Shown here: positions 55,107-63,647 of the stretch, piece by piece | Layout of the letters: each line of letters begins with the position of its first letter | How positions within the stretch are numbered: the first letter of the stretch is position 1 | Source of the DNA: an uncultured Anaerolineae bacterium | GTDB lineage: Bacteria; Chloroflexota; Anaerolineae; Promineifilales; Promineifilaceae | Assembly (NCBI GenBank): GCA_937943625.1 | Contig: CALEAD010000033.1 | Coordinates: forward strand, 1 to 64,000 | Length of the DNA stretch: 64,000 bases | Direction of reading: 5' to 3' | Translations under genes and position numbers: made by a program | The notes under the pieces: generated by a model | Seen by the model: only the letters and a program-made list of their open reading frames with translations | Database searches by the model: none | Told to the model about the DNA's origin: nothing

Positions 55107-56536
55107 TTGCGGTGTTGAGTGCTTTGTACGTAGTGGCATTGGGGGGGATGTCTGTGTTTGGCCTGTTAGGGCTGATCACGCTGGGGCTTTATTGGCGCTA
55201 TCGTTCCCAGGGGGTGGTTTTGCCGCAGGGGAGCGAGGCGTTTTTGCCGTTTGTGACGGTGCAGTTGCCCATTTTTAATGAACGGTATGTGGTAGAGAAG
55301 CTGATCGAAACGGCCGTTGCCCTGGACTATCCGTGCGACCGACTACAAATTCAGGTGATTGATGACTCGACGGATGATACGACGGAAAAAGCTGCCTCTC
55401 TGATAGCCTATTATCAGCAGCAAGGCGTCAACATTTGCCATATTCGTCGCCAGGGGCGGCAGGGGTATAAAGCGGGTGCACTGGCGCATGGGTTGGAAAC
55501 GGCCGTTGGCGAGTTTATCGCTATTTTTGATGCCGATTTCCAGCCGGGGGCTGACTTCTTGCGGCAAACGATCCCCCATTTTTACCAAAATCCCAGGCTG
55601 GGGCTGGTGCAAACGCGTTGGGGACACCTGAATGCCAAACAAACGCTGCTGACGCGCGCACAAGCCATTGCCATGGACAAGCATTTTGTCATAGAGCAAG
55701 GAGTGCGCTTTCGCGCCAATCTTTTCCCCAAGTTCAATGGGACGGCCGGTGTATGGCGACGCAGCTGCTTGGAAGATGCCGGGGGATGGCTGTACGACAC
55801 CGTGTGTGAAGATTTGTGCCTGAGCACCAGGGCTGTTTTGCGGCAGTGGGAGTTTCGCTACCTGGTAGAGGTCGAGTCGCCGGCAGAACTGCCCATGAGT
55901 ATCACCGCATACAAAAATCAGCAGGCGCGCTGGGCAAAAGGATCTACGCAATGCCTGCTAAAGTACGGCCGTGCGATTGTATCTGCCCACCAGCAAAGCC
56001 ACCTGGCGCGGCTGTATGCCCTGCTGGCCACTTCGGCCTATACCACAAATATCTTTGTGCTGCTGCTGCTGCTGGTACAGGTTCCGCTAGTTTGTCTCAA
56101 CTATCGCTTTCCCCCTGAATTCCTACTTTTTGCCATTGCTGGCATTGGCCAGCCGCTGCTTTTCTTGTTAGCGCAGCAAATCCTGTACCGCGACTGGTCA
56201 CGGCGTATTTTCTTTTTTCCAGCGCTAATGGCAGTAGCCGTGGGGCTTAGCGCCAACAACTCGCGCGCCATTCTGCAAGCCATTTTTGCCAGGCAGCACC
56301 CGTTTGTGCGCACGGTAAAAACTGGCGCCCTGCGTCTACCACACTCGTTGGCCACCTATCGCTTCAGCTTTGACCCAATTATTCTTGTAGAACTGGGCAT
56401 GGCGCTGTATACGGCCGTTGGCCTGCGGGCAGCCGTGCATCACCATAACTTTGGACCACTGTTCTTGCTGGCAACGGCCGTGATCGGCTTCAGTTACGTC
56501 TCGCTCAACAGCCTGCGCGAATGGCTCGCGACCTGA
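55103..56536 (+). CDS. GT2-family processive-type glycosyltransferase (cellulose-synthase-like)
   Basis: A 477-residue membrane glycosyltransferase. An N-terminal helix (VVALGGMSVFGLLGLITLGLYW) leads to the GT2 domain with VQLPIFNERYVVEKLIETAVALDYP, IDDSTDDT, the DxD motif in IFDADFQPGADFL, FNGTAGVWRRSCLEDAGGW, and the QxxRW acceptor motif QQARWAKGS, followed by four or five helices. This is the layout of CslA/mannan and glucan synthases that use a nucleotide sugar and push the product through the membrane. The sugar cannot be told from sequence. It is translationally coupled to DUF951. Confidence 0.9.
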   Translation: MIAVLSALYVVALGGMSVFGLLGLITLGLYWRYRSQGVVLPQGSEAFLPFVTVQLPIFNERYVVEKLIETAVALDYPCDRLQIQVIDDSTDDTTEKAASLIAYYQQQGVNICHIRRQGRQGYKAGALAHGLETAVGEFIAIFDADFQPGADFLRQTIPHFYQNPRLGLVQTRWGHLNAKQTLLTRAQAIAMDKHFVIEQGVRFRANLFPKFNGTAGVWRRSCLEDAGGWLYDTVCEDLCLSTRAVLRQWEFRYLVEVESPAELPMSITAYKNQQARWAKGSTQCLLKYGRAIVSAHQQSHLARLYALLATSAYTTNIFVLLLLLVQVPLVCLNYRFPPEFLLFAIAGIGQPLLFLLAQQILYRDWSRRIFFFPALMAVAVGLSANNSRAILQAIFARQHPFVRTVKTGALRLPHSLATYRFSFDPIILVELGMALYTAVGLRAAVHHHNFGPLFLLATAVIGFSYVSLNSLREWLAT

Positions 56537-56603
56537 ATTCTATAAAAAATAAACAAAATGAAAAAATTTTTATTGAAAATTTGCCAATTTTCAAAATTAT
56601 CCG

Positions 56604-56632
56604 TTGACATTTATAAATTTTTTTAATATGAT
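56604..56632 (+). promoter_or_regulatory. Strong sigma-70-type promoter in an AT-rich island
   Basis: Perfect TTGACA (56604-56609), exactly 17 bases, then TATGAT (56627-56632). The flanks, from 56537, are almost pure A/T, unlike the GC-rich rest of the window. It drives the DUF2089 gene and perhaps the following SHOCT/DUF4097 genes. Confidence 0.9.
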
Positions 56633-56663
56633 ATGCGTAGATAGACTGAGGAGCTGCAAAACC

Positions 56664-57044
56664 ATGAATCCCGTTATTGGTAAATGTCCCATTTGCCAGG
56701 AAGAGCTGACCGTCACGCGCCTGCACTGCCGCAGTTGCGACACCGCGCTAGAGGGGCAATTTGCCTTGAGCAAGCTGTACCAACTAACACCAGAACAGCT
56801 CCAGTTTGTCGAGCTGTTTGTGCGCTGTGAAGGAAAGATCAACCGGATGGAACAAGAGTTGCGCATGTCGTACCCTGCCGTGCGCGCTCGCCTCTCAGAG
56901 GTTATCAACGCCCTGGGCTATGCCGTTGGTGAACCAGAAACAAAGCCTGTCTCTGCCGAAACGCGGCGCGAGATTCTGGCTGAACTGAGCGCCGGACATT
57001 TGTCTGTGGAAGAAGCGATGCAGCTTTTGCGCGGCAATAGGTAA
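56664..57044 (+). CDS. DUF2089-family zinc-ribbon/HTH protein
   Basis: A 126-residue DUF2089 protein. A zinc ribbon at the start (CPICQEELTVTRLHCRSC; Cys8, Cys11, Cys22, Cys25) is followed by a helix-turn-helix-like region (LTPEQLQFVELFVRCEGKINRMEQELRMSYPAVRARLSEVINALGY) and a C-terminal SHOCT-like motif (REILAELSAGHLSVEEAMQLLRG). It is probably a DNA-binding regulator of the adjacent genes, whose proteins carry the same SHOCT-like motif. GAGGAG precedes the ATG, and the strong promoter lies 30 bases upstream. Confidence 0.88.
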   Translation: MNPVIGKCPICQEELTVTRLHCRSCDTALEGQFALSKLYQLTPEQLQFVELFVRCEGKINRMEQELRMSYPAVRARLSEVINALGYAVGEPETKPVSAETRREILAELSAGHLSVEEAMQLLRGNR

Positions 57045-57067
57045 AGAAAATAGGCGTCGTTCATATT

Positions 57068-57180
57068 TTTCTGGAAATGGCGCTTTACAATTTCTTGACC
57101 GCAGACGGCTGACGGCTGACGGCCAAACTCTAGAGAGAGATTGCGGTCGGCTGTCCGCGGTCGGTGGTCAAAGCCCATAA
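57068..57180. repeat. Copy of the dispersed GACCGC intergenic repeat
   Basis: It begins CTTTACAATTTCTTGACCGC and runs to CGCGGTCGGTGGTCAAAGCC with GACGGCTGACGGCTGACGGC on one arm and GCGGTCGGCTGTCCGCGG on the other, so it can form a long imperfect hairpin. It lies between the DUF2089 and SHOCT-like genes. Confidence 0.75.
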
Positions 57181-57199
57181 ATAAAGTAAGGAAGGTGTC

Positions 57200-57712
57200 A
57201 TGATGTCTAAAGAAGAGCGGCAAGAGATTCTCGACCTGTTGGCAGGCGGCAAAATCAGTGTGGATGAAGCGGCTGCTTTGCTGATGCAGAAAAAGGAACC
57301 TGAAACTGACCAGGAAGCGGGATTTCTGGTACAAAACCCTGGCAGCCAAAATGTGACGCAGGAAATGAGCACAGATTTCGTAGCCACAGAGTTGCCTGGG
57401 GCGGCGCCTCAGGCAGTGTCTATAGCAGAAGCGGCAACGTCCGTAAAGGAGCCTGCCCAACCTGCAACCAATGACCAACCTGCCTGGCTGCGCGTGAAGG
57501 TGCGCAACCTGGAAACGGGCAAAGACAAAGTCAGCATCAACATTCCCGTGCGTATGCTGAAATTTGGCCTTAGCGTGGCAAATCGCTTTGCGCCCGACAT
57601 GGGCGTAAACTGGCAAGAGCTGCAAGCGATGTTGGACGAAGGTGCTTCTGGTTTGCTGGTAGATGTGCGCGACGACGAAAATCAAGAGCACGTTCAGGTT
57701 TATCTGGCGTAG
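57200..57712 (+). CDS. SHOCT-like domain protein
   Basis: A 170-residue protein. The N-terminal SHOCT-like helix pair (SKEERQEILDLLAGGKISVDEAAALLMQ) is followed by a low-complexity linker (about 30-95) and a conserved domain LRVKVRNLETGKDKVSINIPVRMLKFGLSVANRF...LVDVRDDENQEHVQVYL. The same domain order occurs in the shorter protein at 60410. No catalytic motif is seen. It is 11 bases before the DUF4097 gene and surely co-transcribed. ATG 57200 or 57203 may be used. Confidence 0.82.
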   Translation: MMSKEERQEILDLLAGGKISVDEAAALLMQKKEPETDQEAGFLVQNPGSQNVTQEMSTDFVATELPGAAPQAVSIAEAATSVKEPAQPATNDQPAWLRVKVRNLETGKDKVSINIPVRMLKFGLSVANRFAPDMGVNWQELQAMLDEGASGLLVDVRDDENQEHVQVYLA

Positions 57713-57723
57713 GAGGTGCTGAC

Positions 57724-58992
57724 GTGGCACAAGAATTTTCCCTGGGCAAAGCGCCCAATATCGTAATCACAGCCTGCCATGGCGACCTGGTAGTAAAAAG
57801 CTGGGAAAAGCCAGAAGTCCTGGTGAAGGGACAGGACAGCAAAGCGGTAGAAACAGAGGACGGGCTGCAGATAAACAGCAACGGCCGTTTACAGCTTTTT
57901 CTACCTGAATACGCCAGCTTGCACGTGGAAAACGCGCGTGGCGATGTGGTGGTGAAGAATCTGCGTGGCATCACGACCCTGCACGACACCGGTGGCGACG
58001 TGGTTCTGGTAAACCTAGATCAGGTTACGCTCGGCACGGTTCACGGCGACCTGTCGGCCAAGCACATTAACGGCCGTATCACTGCAGACACCATCTCTGG
58101 CGATGCGGCGTTCCGCAATACCGGCAGCCTCTGCTTGCAGCAGGTGCATGGCGACTGCGTGGCGCGCCTGGTCAACGGAGACGTGCAGCTCACAGCCGTT
58201 TCCGGCGACATCAGTCTGCGCCAGGTCAGCGGCAACGTCACCATCCAAACCGGCCACCGCGATGCCAACCTGCACTTTCTTAACGGTCTGGTCAACGTAA
58301 GCAACATTCACGGCGACGTTCGCCTCTATGGGGCGCTCCGCAGCGGCACACATAACTGCCAGGCAAATGGAGACATCATTCTCCGCTGGCCACTCAACAC
58401 GGCCGTACAAATCAACGCCCAGGCCAGAGAAGTGCTAAATCGCCTGTTACTCGATGAGGTCAGCGAAATCAAAAGGGCATTTAGCGGACGCAGCGGCAAC
58501 GGCGATCCCGTGATCAACCTGCAGGCAAACGGCCGTATCGTCCTCAAAGAGCTGCACATTGTCAGCGAAGAGTGGGAAAACTACCAGGCAGACGAACCCG
58601 ACCTGGACCTGACCTTTGACCTGGAAGGACTGGGAGCACAAATCAGCGCCCAGGTTAGCGAGCAGCTTTCTCGCCTGTCGTTCGAGCTAAAAAACAAATT
58701 CGGCCCCGAATTTACGCAAAAAATGGCCGAAAAAATTGCGCAGCGCGCCGAACAGGCTGCCAAAAAGGCCGAAGAAGCGGCCGAGCGCGCGCGTCGCCGC
58801 GCGGAAAAGCAGCATGGTGTCCAATTTGGCCCGCGCCCAGGCCGTCCACCCATGCCACCTGTGCCCCCTCGCCCCCCAAAACCACCTAAAGCCAGTGCTG
58901 AAGAGCAGCTCAAAATTCTCAAGATGGTTGAGCAAGGGATCATCACCCCAGAAGAAGCCAACACCTTGCTAGAGGCGCTCGAAAATAAATAG
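57724..58992 (+). CDS. DUF4097 beta-helix protein with C-terminal SHOCT-like motif
   Basis: A 422-residue protein. Residues 1-290 are a DUF4097 (putative adhesin) beta-strand repeat with a period of about 20: GDLVVKSW, GDVVVKNL, GDVVLVNL, GDLSAKHI, GDAAFRNT, GDVQLTAV, GDISLRQV, GDVRLYGA. A coiled-coil of Ala/Lys/Arg/Glu (ERARRRAEKQ), a Pro-rich stretch (PPMPPVPPRPPKPPK) and a SHOCT-like end (EEQLKILKMVEQGIITPEEANTLLEALE) follow. No signal peptide, so it may be cytoplasmic despite the 'adhesin' label. GTG 57724 follows GGAGGTG. Confidence 0.87.
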   Translation: MAQEFSLGKAPNIVITACHGDLVVKSWEKPEVLVKGQDSKAVETEDGLQINSNGRLQLFLPEYASLHVENARGDVVVKNLRGITTLHDTGGDVVLVNLDQVTLGTVHGDLSAKHINGRITADTISGDAAFRNTGSLCLQQVHGDCVARLVNGDVQLTAVSGDISLRQVSGNVTIQTGHRDANLHFLNGLVNVSNIHGDVRLYGALRSGTHNCQANGDIILRWPLNTAVQINAQAREVLNRLLLDEVSEIKRAFSGRSGNGDPVINLQANGRIVLKELHIVSEEWENYQADEPDLDLTFDLEGLGAQISAQVSEQLSRLSFELKNKFGPEFTQKMAEKIAQRAEQAAKKAEEAAERARRRAEKQHGVQFGPRPGRPPMPPVPPRPPKPPKASAEEQLKILKMVEQGIITPEEANTLLEALENK

Positions 58993-59312
58993 GCAATAAC
59001 AGCAATTTTCGGCATGGGTCGTTTGACCGCCGACGACCGACCGCCGACGCGCTATAAGAGTCATGGCGGTCTGCCGATGGCCGGCTGCAGTCCATTCGTA
59101 GTGCCGTTCGTAGTACCGACTTTAGTCGGCCGCCCGCTAAAGCGGTCATTACGAACTTTTCCGCACCGCCCGCACTATTTCAAATTTAGAATGGCTGAGG
59201 TGATCACTCCCATGTGGCAACCGCAACTGTTACAGGCTAAACTATACTGTAAAAGCAAACTCCCACAAATTTAGGAAACCTGCGAGAGGTTCCTGACAGA
59301 ACAGTTGCATCT
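58993..59312. other. Spacer with two repeat families
   Basis: A GACCGC-family copy (about 59015-59095: TTTGACCGCCGACGACCGACC, TGGCGGTCTGCCGATGG) sits directly beside copy 2 of the 50-bp palindromic element. GAAACCTGCGAGAGGTTCC (59275-59293) is another small inverted repeat before the GNAT gene. No gene is seen. Confidence 0.55.
59106..59155. repeat. 50-bp palindromic intergenic element, copy 2
   Basis: GTTCGTAGT (59106-59114) and ATTACGAAC (59147-59155) are terminal inverted repeats. Within it are CCGACTTTAGTCGG and CCGCTAAAGCGG. The reverse complement matches 28451-28500. Confidence 0.8.
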
Positions 59313-60302
59313 ATGGTGATCACCCAACTGACGCCGCAGTGGCCGCCCAGCGGCCCCCGGCCCATCAACCTGAAATATGACGTGCCGCAAGTAACGGCCT
59401 TGCTGGAGCTGGCCTTTAGCGAAAAGCTAGACCCAGAAGGCAGGGAATCTGTGCACACGAGCAATAGCGCTTTCTTCTTGTGGCAGCTCGACCGCGACTA
59501 CCGGCGTCTGCCTCCAGGCTATGTGTGGCAAGAAGACGGCCGTATCATCGGCAATGTCACCCTCATCAACACCAAAACTCCAGGGCGGCACATCATCGCC
59601 AACGTGGCCGTCCATCCCGACTATCGCCGTCGCGGTATTGCCCGCGCCTTGATGGAAGCAGTGCTGGCGCAGGTTCGCGCCCGTCATGGGCAGACAGTAA
59701 TGCTGCAAGTGTTGAAAGACAACATAAATGCCATCAGGCTATACGAATCTATGCAATTCACGCAAATTGGCGCGATGACGGAATGGCGCAGCAACATTTC
59801 TCGTTTGCGCGACATCCCACCCGCCAGCTTTGGCGACGTAGGGACAGAAACCCGGTTAGAAATTCGACCGCTACTGGCCAGCCAGTGGCAGGCTGCTTTT
59901 GCCCTGGATAGCCGCAGCCTGAACCCAGACCTGACCTGGCCAGAACCAATTCCTGCCGACTTCTACCGCCAGGGGTTACTGCGCTCGCTGCGCAATTTTT
60001 TGCGCGGCTGGTCACAAGAAAGTTGGGTCACGCAAGACAGCGATGGGCAGTTAACCGGCATAGCCACCATCAGCGCCGAGTGGGGCGGCCCGTACACGCT
60101 GCGGCTGCGGGTTCTACCTGAACAGCGCGACAAAGTGGCACGGCCGTTGTTGGCCAAACTAATTCGCCGGCTGAAAAATCAGCCCCGCCGCACCGTTGCC
60201 ATCTATCACCCTGACGATGATGAACCCATGAACCAACTGCTGCACGCAGCCAATTTTTCTCCGAGGCGCACTCTCACCCACATGCGCTATGACGTCACAT
60301 AA
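59313..60302 (+). CDS. Tandem GNAT-domain acetyltransferase
   Basis: A 329-residue protein with two GNAT units. The first (about 20-170) has the acetyl-CoA loop HPDYRRRGIARALMEAVLAQV and NAIRLYESMQFTQIG, typical of active enzymes. The second (about 175-325) is degenerate and lacks a clear R/QxxGxG/A loop (VLPEQRDKVARPLLAKLIRRLKNQ at the matching place). It resembles paired-GNAT enzymes such as mycothiol-synthase-like proteins, but the substrate is not evident. No clear Shine-Dalgarno is seen before ATG 59313. Confidence 0.82.
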   Translation: MVITQLTPQWPPSGPRPINLKYDVPQVTALLELAFSEKLDPEGRESVHTSNSAFFLWQLDRDYRRLPPGYVWQEDGRIIGNVTLINTKTPGRHIIANVAVHPDYRRRGIARALMEAVLAQVRARHGQTVMLQVLKDNINAIRLYESMQFTQIGAMTEWRSNISRLRDIPPASFGDVGTETRLEIRPLLASQWQAAFALDSRSLNPDLTWPEPIPADFYRQGLLRSLRNFLRGWSQESWVTQDSDGQLTGIATISAEWGGPYTLRLRVLPEQRDKVARPLLAKLIRRLKNQPRRTVAIYHPDDDEPMNQLLHAANFSPRRTLTHMRYDVT

Positions 60303-60409
60303 GGTCTAGGGAAAATTGTGTGCGTCTCTTCCAACTAACCAACTAACTAACTAATCAACTTTCCCCAAAAGCCTTAACAGTTACCCGCAACTTTTGAAGG
60401 AGTCACCCC

Positions 60410-60793
60410 ATGGGCATTGCCGAAGAACGGATGCAAATTTTGAAGATGATTGAGGAAGGCAAAATCAGCGCCAAAGAGGGTGCAGAACTGATTCGTGCCC
60501 TGGAATATACCGGCCAGGAGCAGCGCGCCGAGCCGCTGCGTGGCACCACCCCGGCACGCTGGTTCCGCGTGCGCATTACCGACATGAGCAACGGCCGTAG
60601 CAAAGTCAACGTCAACATCCCCATCGGCCTGGTACACGTGGGCCTGAAAATGGGCGCCCGCTTCATTCCCGAAAACGTAGACAGCGCCGCATATCAGCAG
60701 GTCATGGAGGCAATCCGCAGCGGCCGTCAGGGCAAGATCTTTGACTTTACCAATGATGAAGAAAATGAACACATTGAAATTTTTGTCGAATAG
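60410..60793 (+). CDS. Short SHOCT-like domain protein (paralogue of the 57200 gene)
   Basis: A 127-residue protein with an N-terminal SHOCT-like motif (EERMQILKMIEEGKISAKEGAELIRALE) and a C-terminal domain WFRVRITDMSNGRSKVNVNIPIGLVHVGLKMGARFIPENVD...IFDFTNDEENEHIEIFVE. It is the same arrangement as the 57200 protein without the long linker (compare RVKVRNLETGKDKVSINIPV). AAGGAG precedes the ATG. It is likely part of the same regulatory group, separated by the GNAT gene. Confidence 0.85.
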   Translation: MGIAEERMQILKMIEEGKISAKEGAELIRALEYTGQEQRAEPLRGTTPARWFRVRITDMSNGRSKVNVNIPIGLVHVGLKMGARFIPENVDSAAYQQVMEAIRSGRQGKIFDFTNDEENEHIEIFVE

Positions 60794-60947
60794 CTAATTG
60801 AGTGCCACATTTAAGAATTTACCGCACAAAAGGCAAAGATCGCAAAGCGTTTCTCTGGCATTTTCTTTGCGTCTTCGCGCTTCAATAAGATTTGTTAGTG
60901 AAGTTGACGTTGACTTTATTACGGCCGTTGCTAATTTTGTCCTTCTT
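60794..60947. other. Spacer with a CGCAAAG-type inverted repeat
   Basis: AAGGCAAAGATCGCAAAGCG (from about 60830) and CTTTGCGTCTTCGCGCTT (to about 60885) are inverted arms. The stretch after it holds an ACGGCCGT palindrome (60921-60928). No gene is seen. Confidence 0.5.
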
Positions 60948-61160
60948 TCAGCTAGAGCGATGAGGGGCAATCAATTCCACTCCATATTCAGCTAGCTTCG
61001 CGTGCAACAGATCGCGGTCATAGGCCTTGTCACCAATCAAACGCCTGGGCAGGTCTTCTGTGAACCTGGTTTCCAAAGAATGAAATACTCGGTCAAATCG
61101 AGATCGCCACACTCTTTTATGTCTTGTACCAGAGCCTTCAGAATGACCACTTTTGAGATA
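60948..61160 (-). mobile_element. Remnant of an IS5/IS4-type DDE transposase
   Basis: The minus-strand frame reads DLPRRLIGDKAYDRDLLHAKLAEYGVELIAPHR, matching the core of IS5-like DDE transposases around the second catalytic Asp (GDKAYD). It stops directly after APHRSS, and the DDE Glu region and both ends of an element are missing. The upstream residues (RHKRVWRSRFDRVFHSLETRF) do not match the expected order, so the piece is internally deleted. It abuts the 3' end of the next minus-strand gene. Confidence 0.65.
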
Positions 61161-61164
61161 GGTT

Positions 61165-61854
61165 CTAGACAAATGTTGCCATTTCTGCCAATGATTTTTT
61201 GTCAATGTCCGGTACTTGGGTATCCTCTGCCGGATAGCCTACCACCAGTAACAGATACGGCCGTTCCCACTTTGGTCGCACCAAGATCTCATTGAGAAAG
61301 TTCATCGGGCTGGGCGTGTGCGTCAGGCAAGCCAGACCCGCCTGGTGTACGGCCGTAATCAAAATGCCAGTAGCAATACCAACCGACTCTTGCACATAGT
61401 AGTGTCTTATTTTTTCCCCCTCTTCACTCAGGTTAAAGCTCTGGGCAAAAATCGCTATCAGATAGGGGGCATGCTCCAAAAACGGCTTCTGCCAGGTAGT
61501 CTGAAACGGCTGCAACGCATTCAACCACTCTTCTGGCGCACGCCCCCCATAGAATGCGCGTTCTTCCGCTTCTGCCGCTTCACGAATGCGGCGCTTAACC
61601 TCTGGATTGCTCACAGCCACAAAGTGCCAGGGTTGCTTATTCGCGCCACTCGGTGCTGTACCGGCAGCCAGAATACAGTGCTCAATGACATCACGCGGCA
61701 CCGACCGCTGCGAAAAATGACGCACTGAGCGTCGCTGCCGCATCTGCGCATAAAATGCAGCCGCGCGCTGCTGCATTTCCACTTCCGCATAAACCGGGTA
61801 TTGGCGAAACTGCGCCAGGGGTATAAACTTTGTTTCTGCCATAAAATTATCCAT
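61165..61854 (-). CDS. Nitroreductase-family flavoprotein of the iodotyrosine deiodinase (IYD) type
   Basis: A 229-residue FMN enzyme of the nitroreductase superfamily. Family start [20 protein letters not shown] (FMN phosphate Arg residues), the [25 protein letters not shown] segment and the end [19 protein letters not shown] match IYD-like proteins. The substrate lid residues of IYD (E-x3-Y-x20-K) are present as Glu98, Tyr102 and Lys123, which supports binding of halogenated tyrosine or similar phenols and reductive dehalogenation. ATG 61854 has AGGAC upstream; ATG 61842 is an alternative. A nine-codon frame precedes it in the leader. Confidence 0.87.
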   Translation of the reverse strand: MDNFMAETKFIPLAQFRQYPVYAEVEMQQRAAAFYAQMRQRRSVRHFSQRSVPRDVIEHCILAAGTAPSGANKQPWHFVAVSNPEVKRRIREAAEAEERAFYGGRAPEEWLNALQPFQTTWQKPFLEHAPYLIAIFAQSFNLSEEGEKIRHYYVQESVGIATGILITAVHQAGLACLTHTPSPMNFLNEILVRPKWERPYLLLVVGYPAEDTQVPDIDKKSLAEMATFV

Positions 61855-62090
61855 CTGTCCTGAAAATAGCCATTTTCATTTGTCGTGGTGCAGCTTTGCA
61901 TGCATGATGAACTCCCTTGAAAATGATCGCAGACTTATTCGCTTATTCTTTCCTATTCGTTGTCTGCGCGCCCTTGAAAATAACCGCCAACGGCCAACTT
62001 ATTCGTTTATCCGCCCCCTTCGTTGCCTGCGCTTTTCATTGATGATGCTGAGCTTATCCTGATGTTGTCACTTGTGAACCGGTAACGCAG
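61855..62090. other. Spacer with a duplicated GACCGC-like unit
   Basis: CCCTTGAAAATGATCGCAGA (61916 on) and CCCTTGAAAATAACCGCCAA (61971 on) start two related units, each with ACTTATTCG and ending in CGTTG(T/C)CTGCGC. On the minus strand the outer end reads GATCATTTTCAAGGGAG, then a nine-codon frame MHAKLHHDK before the IYD gene. Promoters for both flanking genes must lie here but are not obvious. Confidence 0.55.
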
Positions 62091-63647
62091 ATGGACCTGA
62101 TCTTTCTTTATGGACCGCCTGGCGTGGGCAAGAGTACCGTTGGCCGGCTATTGGCTGCGGCGCTGAACTTGCCATTTTATGACAGTGACGCCGAAATTAT
62201 AGTACAGGCAGGGCAAGAAATCCCTGCCATTTTTGCCCAGGAAGGGGAAGCCGGCTTTCGCGCGCGCGAAACGGCCGTTGTCACGCAACTGCTTACCCAA
62301 CCCGCAGGCGTGGTGGCACTGGGCGGAGGGGCACTGCTGAATGAAGTGCTGCGGGCACAGGTAGAGGCTGCCGGGCCGGTGTTGTGCCTGCACGCCCCCC
62401 TGCCTGTTTTGCAAGAAAGATTGGGCGCGGCCCACACCGCAGGCGCAGAACGACCGTTGCTGGCTGCCAATCTAGGTGAAAAATTGCCCCAACTGCTGGC
62501 GCAGCGCGCCGCCCATTACGCCAGCTTTACCCATCAGCTAGCGGCCAGCGCCGCGCCCGCGGCCGTGGCCTGGCAGGCGCAAATCAGCCTGGGGCGCTTT
62601 CTGGCACGGGGCATGGGCACAGGGTACGACGTGCTAACGCAGCCGGGCGGGCTGGCACAGCTAGGGGCGCTGCTGCGCGCGCGCAACCTGCACGGCCCCA
62701 TCGCCCTGGTGAGCGACGCACAGGTGGCGCACTTCTGGCTGCAAACGGCCGTTGCCAGCCTGCAAGCCGCCGGCTATGCCGTCCACCCTGTGATCATTCC
62801 CCCAGGCGAAGCACACAAAACCATCGCCACTGTCAGCCAATTGTGGGAGGCCTTTCTGGCCGCCGGGCTGGAGCGACGCAGCACGGTGGTGGCACTGGGC
62901 GGGGGCGTGGTGGGCGACCTGGCCGGTTTTGCCGCCGCCACCTTTTTGCGTGGCGTCAACTGGGTAGGCGCGCCTACGACCCTGTTGGCAATGGTAGATG
63001 CCAGCCTGGGCGGCAAGACGGGCGCCGACCTGCCGCAGGGCAAAAACCTGATCGGCGCATTTTACCCACCGCGTCTGGTGCTGGCAGACACAAACACACT
63101 GGCCACGCTGCCACCGGCAGAGCGGCGCAGCGGCCTGGCCGAAGTGGTGAAGCATGGCGTGATTGGCGACCCGGCCTTGTTCGACCTGTGTGCGCAAGGG
63201 GAAACGGCCGTTGCCCAAAACTGGCCGCAATTGGTCAGCCGCGCTATGGCCGTTAAGCTGGCGATCATTGCCGCCGACCCGTATGAGCAGGGGCAGCGCG
63301 CCGCGCTCAACCTGGGACATACAATCGGCCACGCCGTAGAGCTGGCCTCTGGCTATCGTCTGCGGCACGGCGAAGCCGTGGCAATTGGCATGGTAGCAGA
63401 AGCAAAGCTGGCCGAGCAAACTGGCGTGGCCGAAAAAGGGGTAGCGCAGCAGATAACGGCCGTATTACGCACCCTCAACCTGCCCACGCAAATTCCTTCA
63501 GAGCTAGACCGCCAGGCCATCATTCGCGCCGTAGGCGTAGACAAAAAGCGCCACGCCGGCCAGGTGCAGTTTGCCTTGCCTGCGCGCATCGGCAAAGTCG
63601 TGACAGGCGTACACGTACCAGACTGGCAAGAGATGATTCGGGCCTAA
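62091..63647 (+). CDS. aroKB: Fused shikimate kinase / 3-dehydroquinate synthase
   Basis: A 518-residue bifunctional enzyme of the shikimate pathway. Residues 1 to about 170 are shikimate kinase: Walker A GPPGVGKST, FYDSDAEI with the substrate Asp, GFRARE, ALGGGALL and the lid ERPLLAA. Residues about 178-518 are 3-dehydroquinate synthase, which cyclises DAHP with NAD and zinc: GEAHKT, ALGGGVVGDLAGFAAATFLRG, PTTLLAMVDASLGGKTGADLPQGKNLIGAFYPP, GLAEVVKHGVIGD, NLGHTIGHAVE and LRHGEAVAIGM. The two carry out steps 2 and 5 of the pathway. A fusion in this order is known in some bacteria. No other aro gene is in the window. Confidence 0.95.
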   Translation: MDLIFLYGPPGVGKSTVGRLLAAALNLPFYDSDAEIIVQAGQEIPAIFAQEGEAGFRARETAVVTQLLTQPAGVVALGGGALLNEVLRAQVEAAGPVLCLHAPLPVLQERLGAAHTAGAERPLLAANLGEKLPQLLAQRAAHYASFTHQLAASAAPAAVAWQAQISLGRFLARGMGTGYDVLTQPGGLAQLGALLRARNLHGPIALVSDAQVAHFWLQTAVASLQAAGYAVHPVIIPPGEAHKTIATVSQLWEAFLAAGLERRSTVVALGGGVVGDLAGFAAATFLRGVNWVGAPTTLLAMVDASLGGKTGADLPQGKNLIGAFYPPRLVLADTNTLATLPPAERRSGLAEVVKHGVIGDPALFDLCAQGETAVAQNWPQLVSRAMAVKLAIIAADPYEQGQRAALNLGHTIGHAVELASGYRLRHGEAVAIGMVAEAKLAEQTGVAEKGVAQQITAVLRTLNLPTQIPSELDRQAIIRAVGVDKKRHAGQVQFALPARIGKVVTGVHVPDWQEMIRA

